DNA of 64,000 bases, taken from JAOSJT01 sp035362335. GTDB lineage: Bacteria; Bacteroidota; Ignavibacteria; SZUA-365. Below the pieces are notes generated by a model, which was not told the DNA's origin, did not search any database, and was given only the letters and a program-made list of their open reading frames with translations. Positions within the stretch are counted from its first letter, which is position 1. Each line of letters opens with the position of its first letter. The stretch covers positions 1 through 64,000 of the forward strand of contig DAOSDL010000021.1 of the NCBI GenBank assembly GCA_035362335.1, given 5' to 3'. The translations under genes were made by a program, and so were the position numbers. Below, in pieces: positions 60,520 to 64,000 of this stretch.

Positions 60520-63500
60520 TTACTTCACGAGCAGCATCGGACGCGTCAGCAGTGCATTGCCGGCACGAAGTCGGCTGAAGTACGTGCCCGACGGCAATCC
60601 CGATGCATCGAAGTGCACGGTGTGCTGTCCCGCCGACATCTCACGATCCACCAGCGTCGCAACCACCGTGCCCTGGGCATCGTGCACGGTGAGCACGACG
60701 GGCATGGACTGTCCGACACTGAAGCGGATGGCCGTGGAGGGATTGAAGGGGTTGGGGTAATTCTGCTCGAGTGTCACCTCGTTCGGAAGCGCCGAAGCCG
60801 CGATGCGCACCTCGGGGGATTCGTACAGACGACCATCTGCGTCGATGGCGAACACGCGGTACAGGCGCGCACCGCTGTTCAGCGCATCGCCGAAGCGCAG
60901 TTGCTCGCCGGCGGCGGCCATCAGCGTTGCCGCATGCGACCAGCCCGCCTCTTCGCCTTCCTCACGCGACTCCACGATGTACGACACCTGATCGCCCGGC
61001 AGTGTGGCATTCCACTCCAACTGGGCGGTGGCGGTTGCGGCATCGTAGCTCGCGCGCTGAATGGCGAGCGTGCTCGATTTTGCGAACCAGCCATGGGCCA
61101 GAGCGAATTGACCGCTCAGGTTGGTCAGGCCGTTGACCTGCACGCGATTCAGGTAAATGTCGGACGTACCGCCACGGTCCACCCACATCGCTGAGGGCTT
61201 GCTCCACACGGTCAGTGCCGAGGGGTTGGTAATCATCGACGCAGCTTCCACACTGGTGTAGAAGAGGCGGACATCCACATTCGGGTTGGTCGCGGTGGTG
61301 GACATCGTGTAGCTGCGATTCACGTAGCGGATGCGCGTGATGCCCTGCGGCAAGGTGCACGGCGTCATGCTCACGGTAAAGCTCTGAATCGCGCCGCTGT
61401 TGCTCTTCACTTCGGCGATGGTCTGTCCGAGCGAATTCACGAACGGCGTCCAGGTGGTACCCACCGCCTGCGTCACCGTCACCGTGCCGATGGGCAGGAT
61501 GTCGATGCGCACAGTGAGGTTGTATGGCGAGTTGGTGGCCGGCGACATGGTGCTGGCATTGTACGCGGTGATGGTGATCGTACGGAGATAGCTGCCCGGC
61601 GTGAGCAGCGAGCGCGGATCCACCGTAAACTGCAACGGCTGGCCCTGCATGCCGGAGGTGTTCAACAGCGTGATCTCCGAAGCGGAGGTGCTGGCGTTCC
61701 ACATCATCTGGCCACCGGCGAAATTGCCGCCGCTGTTGTTGATCACCACGCTCTCCGAGGTCACGGTCGCCGTCTTGCACGCACCCGACACCACCACGAC
61801 CGGTGCGACCGGCGCGATTTCGGGACGACGGGTTACGGTAAAAGTGGTGACGCAACTACTGCTGTTCAAATCGGCATCACGAATGGTGATCGTCACGCTA
61901 TGCGCTCCGGCGGCCATGACCGTGCCCGGCGCGGGGGTTTGCGTACGCACAAGATTCGCAGTCGCGGTGCAATTGTCCGTCGCGCTGACCAGGGCACGGA
62001 AGTCCGGCATCACCGCGGTGTTCTGCGCGTTTCCTTCCACCGTTTGAGCGGGTGCGCAGCCAGTGATGGTGGGATTCTGGCGATCCTGCACAGTGACGGT
62101 CTGATTTGCCGAGCTGCTGTTGCCCGATCCGTCCACCGCTGTCCAGACCACGATGGTCACGCCCTTGGGAAATATCGCCGGAGCGTTGTTGCTGATGGTG
62201 ATCGGCCACGGGCAGTTGTCCGTCGCCGTTGCCATGCCGATGCTCGGTGTGGCGCTGCAGAGACCGGTCGTGGTGTTGACCGTGATGTTCGCCGGCGCGG
62301 TGATCTGCGGAGGCGTGACATCCGGAATAAGCGTGATGGTGACGTTGTCTGTGGCGATGCCGCCGCGTCCATCGTTCACCTCCAGTGTCACCACATGCGT
62401 GCCGGGCAACAGATTGATGGTGGGGGAGACGCCGCTCGCCACCACTGCATTGTTGATTTTCCAGGTGTAGGTCAGCGGATCGTTTTCGATGTCGAAAGAC
62501 GCCGTACCGTTGAGTGTCACAGCCGTGCCGATGGGGCGCACACAACTCTGGCTCTGATTCGGACCTGCTTCGGCCACTGGCGGATCGTTGATTTCAACCA
62601 CCTGCACGCCACGCTTGGCGACGGCACTCTGGGTGGCGCCATCGTTGACCTGATACGACACCATGCGCACCGCCGTATTGGGCAGCACGTTGTTGCTGTT
62701 GCGATAGCGCACATTGCGCAGGGCCGTGGTGTAATTGGCCTTGCTGTCGACACCGGTCAATTGCAGTGTGCCGCCAGCGAAGTTGCCGGTGATAGTGGCC
62801 GTGTTGGTGAATTCGAGAATGTCCTCGGAGGGAATGAAATTCTGCGAAATCCACACGGTCGCTCCCGTGAAGGTCGTGTTGTCGATATCGTCCGCTGTGA
62901 GTGTGGCGGTGACGGCTGTCGCGGCGGCGCCTTCGTTGTACACGAGATTGGCGGCCTCGATGCCCGCGAGCGTGGGCGCATCGTTCACCGCATTCACGGT
63001 CAAGGTAAAGTTGCTGCTGGCGGTCAGGCTGCCATCGCTCACAGTCACGGTGATGGTGGTCGCGCCGTTTGCGTTCGCGGCGGGTGTGAGCGTGATGTTG
63101 CGATTCGCTCCGCTGCCGCCAAGCGTGATGTTCGCGTTGGGCACGAGCGTGGTGTTGCTGGAAACCGCGATGACTGTGAGTGATCCTGCGGCGGTCTCGA
63201 TATCACCAACGGTGAAAGCGATGGCGCCGGTGGGCGTGTCTTCGTTGGTGACCTGCGCATTGATGGCGCTGATGGTCGGCGCGTCGTTCACCGCATTGAC
63301 GGTGAGTGTGAAATTGGTCGAAGCGCTCAGACTGCCATCGCTGACGGTAACGGTGATTGTGGTCGCTCCGTTTGCGTTCGCGGCAGGGGTGAGCGTGATG
63401 CTGCGATTCGCTCCACTACCCCCAAGCGTGATGTTCGCATTGGGCACGAGGGCGGTGTTGCTGGAAACCGCGCTGACGGCAAGTGATCCAGCGGCGGTCT

Positions 63501-64000
63501 CGATATCACCAACGGTGAAGGCGATGGCGCCGGTGGGCGTGTCTTCGTTGGTGACCTGCGCGGTGATCGCGCTGATCGTCGGATCATCATTCACCGCATT
63601 GACGGTGAGAGTGAAATTGGTCGAAGCGCTCAGACTGCCATCGCTGACGGTAACGGTGATGGTGGTCGCTCCGTTTGCGTTCGCGGCAGGGGTGAGCGTG
63701 ATGCTGCGATTCGCTCCACTACCCCCAAGCGTGATGTTCGCATTGGGCACGAGGGCGGTGTTGCTGGAAACCGCGCTGACGGCAAGTGATCCAGCGGCGG
63801 TCTCGATATCACCAACGGTGAAGGCGATGGCGCCGGTGGGCGTGTCTTCGTTGGTGACCTGCGCGGTGATCGCGCTGATCGTCGGATCATCATTCACCGC
63901 ATTGACGGTGAGAGTGAAATTGGTCGAAGCGCTCAGACTGCCATCGCTGACGGTAACGGTGATGGTGGTCGCGCCACTGGCATTCGCGGCGGGGGTAAGC
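60520..64000 (-). CDS. Giant repeat adhesin with HYR domains and T9SS sorting domain (5' end outside the window)
   Basis: At least 1160 residues are visible and the frame is open to the last base, so the N-terminus and signal peptide lie beyond 64000. From the visible N-side: four copies (one partial) of a 101-residue cadherin-like unit (ITAQVTNEDTPTGAIAFTVG ... ITVTVSDGSLSAS), a related calcium-binding-adhesin-like unit (LAGIEAANLVYNEGAAATAV), a PKD-like domain, HYR units (TATDNCPWPITISNNAPAIF) and Ig-like domains. The end is a classical sorting domain (YPNPFNPSTAIRFSV ... LPSGTYFSRL ... RPMLLVK). Likely a long surface adhesin; a possible MN start at 63897 is internal. Confidence 0.9.
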   Translation of the reverse strand, partial: LTPAANASGATTITVTVSDGSLSASTNFTLTVNAVNDDPTISAITAQVTNEDTPTGAIAFTVGDIETAAGSLAVSAVSSNTALVPNANITLGGSGANRSITLTPAANANGATTITVTVSDGSLSASTNFTLTVNAVNDDPTISAITAQVTNEDTPTGAIAFTVGDIETAAGSLAVSAVSSNTALVPNANITLGGSGANRSITLTPAANANGATTITVTVSDGSLSASTNFTLTVNAVNDAPTISAINAQVTNEDTPTGAIAFTVGDIETAAGSLTVIAVSSNTTLVPNANITLGGSGANRNITLTPAANANGATTITVTVSDGSLTASSNFTLTVNAVNDAPTLAGIEAANLVYNEGAAATAVTATLTADDIDNTTFTGATVWISQNFIPSEDILEFTNTATITGNFAGGTLQLTGVDSKANYTTALRNVRYRNSNNVLPNTAVRMVSYQVNDGATQSAVAKRGVQVVEINDPPVAEAGPNQSQSCVRPIGTAVTLNGTASFDIENDPLTYTWKINNAVVASGVSPTINLLPGTHVVTLEVNDGRGGIATDNVTITLIPDVTPPQITAPANITVNTTTGLCSATPSIGMATATDNCPWPITISNNAPAIFPKGVTIVVWTAVDGSGNSSSANQTVTVQDRQNPTITGCAPAQTVEGNAQNTAVMPDFRALVSATDNCTATANLVRTQTPAPGTVMAAGAHSVTITIRDADLNSSSCVTTFTVTRRPEIAPVAPVVVVSGACKTATVTSESVVINNSGGNFAGGQMMWNASTSASEITLLNTSGMQGQPLQFTVDPRSLLTPGSYLRTITITAYNASTMSPATNSPYNLTVRIDILPIGTVTVTQAVGTTWTPFVNSLGQTIAEVKSNSGAIQSFTVSMTPCTLPQGITRIRYVNRSYTMSTTATNPNVDVRLFYTSVEAASMITNPSALTVWSKPSAMWVDRGGTSDIYLNRVQVNGLTNLSGQFALAHGWFAKSSTLAIQRASYDAATATAQLEWNATLPGDQVSYIVESREEGEEAGWSHAATLMAAAGEQLRFGDALNSGARLYRVFAIDADGRLYESPEVRIAASALPNEVTLEQNYPNPFNPSTAIRFSVGQSMPVVLTVHDAQGTVVATLVDREMSAGQHTVHFDASGLPSGTYFSRLRAGNALLTRPMLLVK
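62998..64000 (-). repeat. 303-bp tandem repeats inside the adhesin gene
   Basis: Period 303 bp (101 codons). Copies at 63301-63603 and 63604-63906 differ at only about two positions by eye. The copy at 62998-63300 is clearly more diverged, and the copy starting at 63907 begins to diverge within 70 bp and runs off the window. Confidence 0.93.

Noticed and set aside
62998..64000. Tandem repeats considered as a CRISPR array
   Set aside because: The 303-bp period is an exact number of codons in an open adhesin gene, with no short repeat-spacer pattern.
1..64000. tRNA, rRNA, insertion sequence, prophage or integron
   Set aside because: No cloverleaf, rRNA core motif, transposase, integrase or phage structural gene was seen on either strand.

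Overview
This looks like a chromosome fragment of a high-GC member of the Bacteroidota/Chlorobiota lineage (Kapabacteria- or Ignavibacteria-like). The evidence is: eight secreted proteins ending in type IX secretion (T9SS) sorting domains, several with the textbook YPNPFNPST start; a DUF4837 lipoprotein; a sensor kinase with a periplasmic beta-propeller; and a tilS-hpt-ftsH operon. The placement is inferred from gene content only. I saw no rRNA, tRNA, insertion sequence, prophage or CRISPR array.

Layout. 1-3.8 kb (minus strand): an SDR oxidoreductase, a HAD phosphatase and a secreted lectin-like protein form a tight operon next to a low-complexity repeat patch. 4-10.4 kb: a sigma-54 response regulator is followed by a very large cytoplasmic sensor kinase (REC + about ten PAS + HisKA + HATPase). 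10.4-27.7 kb: the most unusual part. Three related T9SS cargo genes are each followed by a small gene (100-108 aa) whose product is essentially a free-standing copy of the T9SS sorting domain with no signal peptide. A fourth small gene precedes a 1613-aa cargo gene. A propeller histidine kinase and a NarL-type regulator sit between the third and fourth pairs. All four small genes are preceded by an intercistronic hairpin, and the three cargo/mini operons share a 58-bp upstream box with inverted repeats built on ATGCAAT. I consider this set the best candidate for an undescribed system.

28-37 kb: two large secreted T9SS proteins, a subtilisin-like protease with Fn3 and LamG modules and a von Willebrand A protein, converge on a strong hairpin. 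37.2-42.4 kb: a WYL-type regulator is divergent from a sulfur module made of an octaheme cytochrome c, a cytochrome b, and two YeeE/YedE transporters, one fused to a rhodanese-like domain that lacks its cysteine. 42.5-49.7 kb (minus strand): ComEC, an alkaline-phosphatase-fold metalloenzyme, Dtd, an HD hydrolase and a GH57-like secreted or periplasmic glycosidase. 50-60.4 kb (plus strand): ten tightly packed genes including tilS, hpt and ftsH, followed by lipid-kinase, lipoprotein, flippase, glycosyltransferase, CPBP protease and TPR-like genes. 60.5-64 kb (minus strand): the 3' part of a giant adhesin-like T9SS protein with 303-bp tandem repeats that runs off the window.

How the parts work together: T9SS cargo dominates the left half, but no core T9SS secretion genes are present, so the apparatus must be encoded elsewhere. 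The propeller kinase/NarL pair is the obvious candidate to control the boxed cargo/mini operons; this is inferred from position only.
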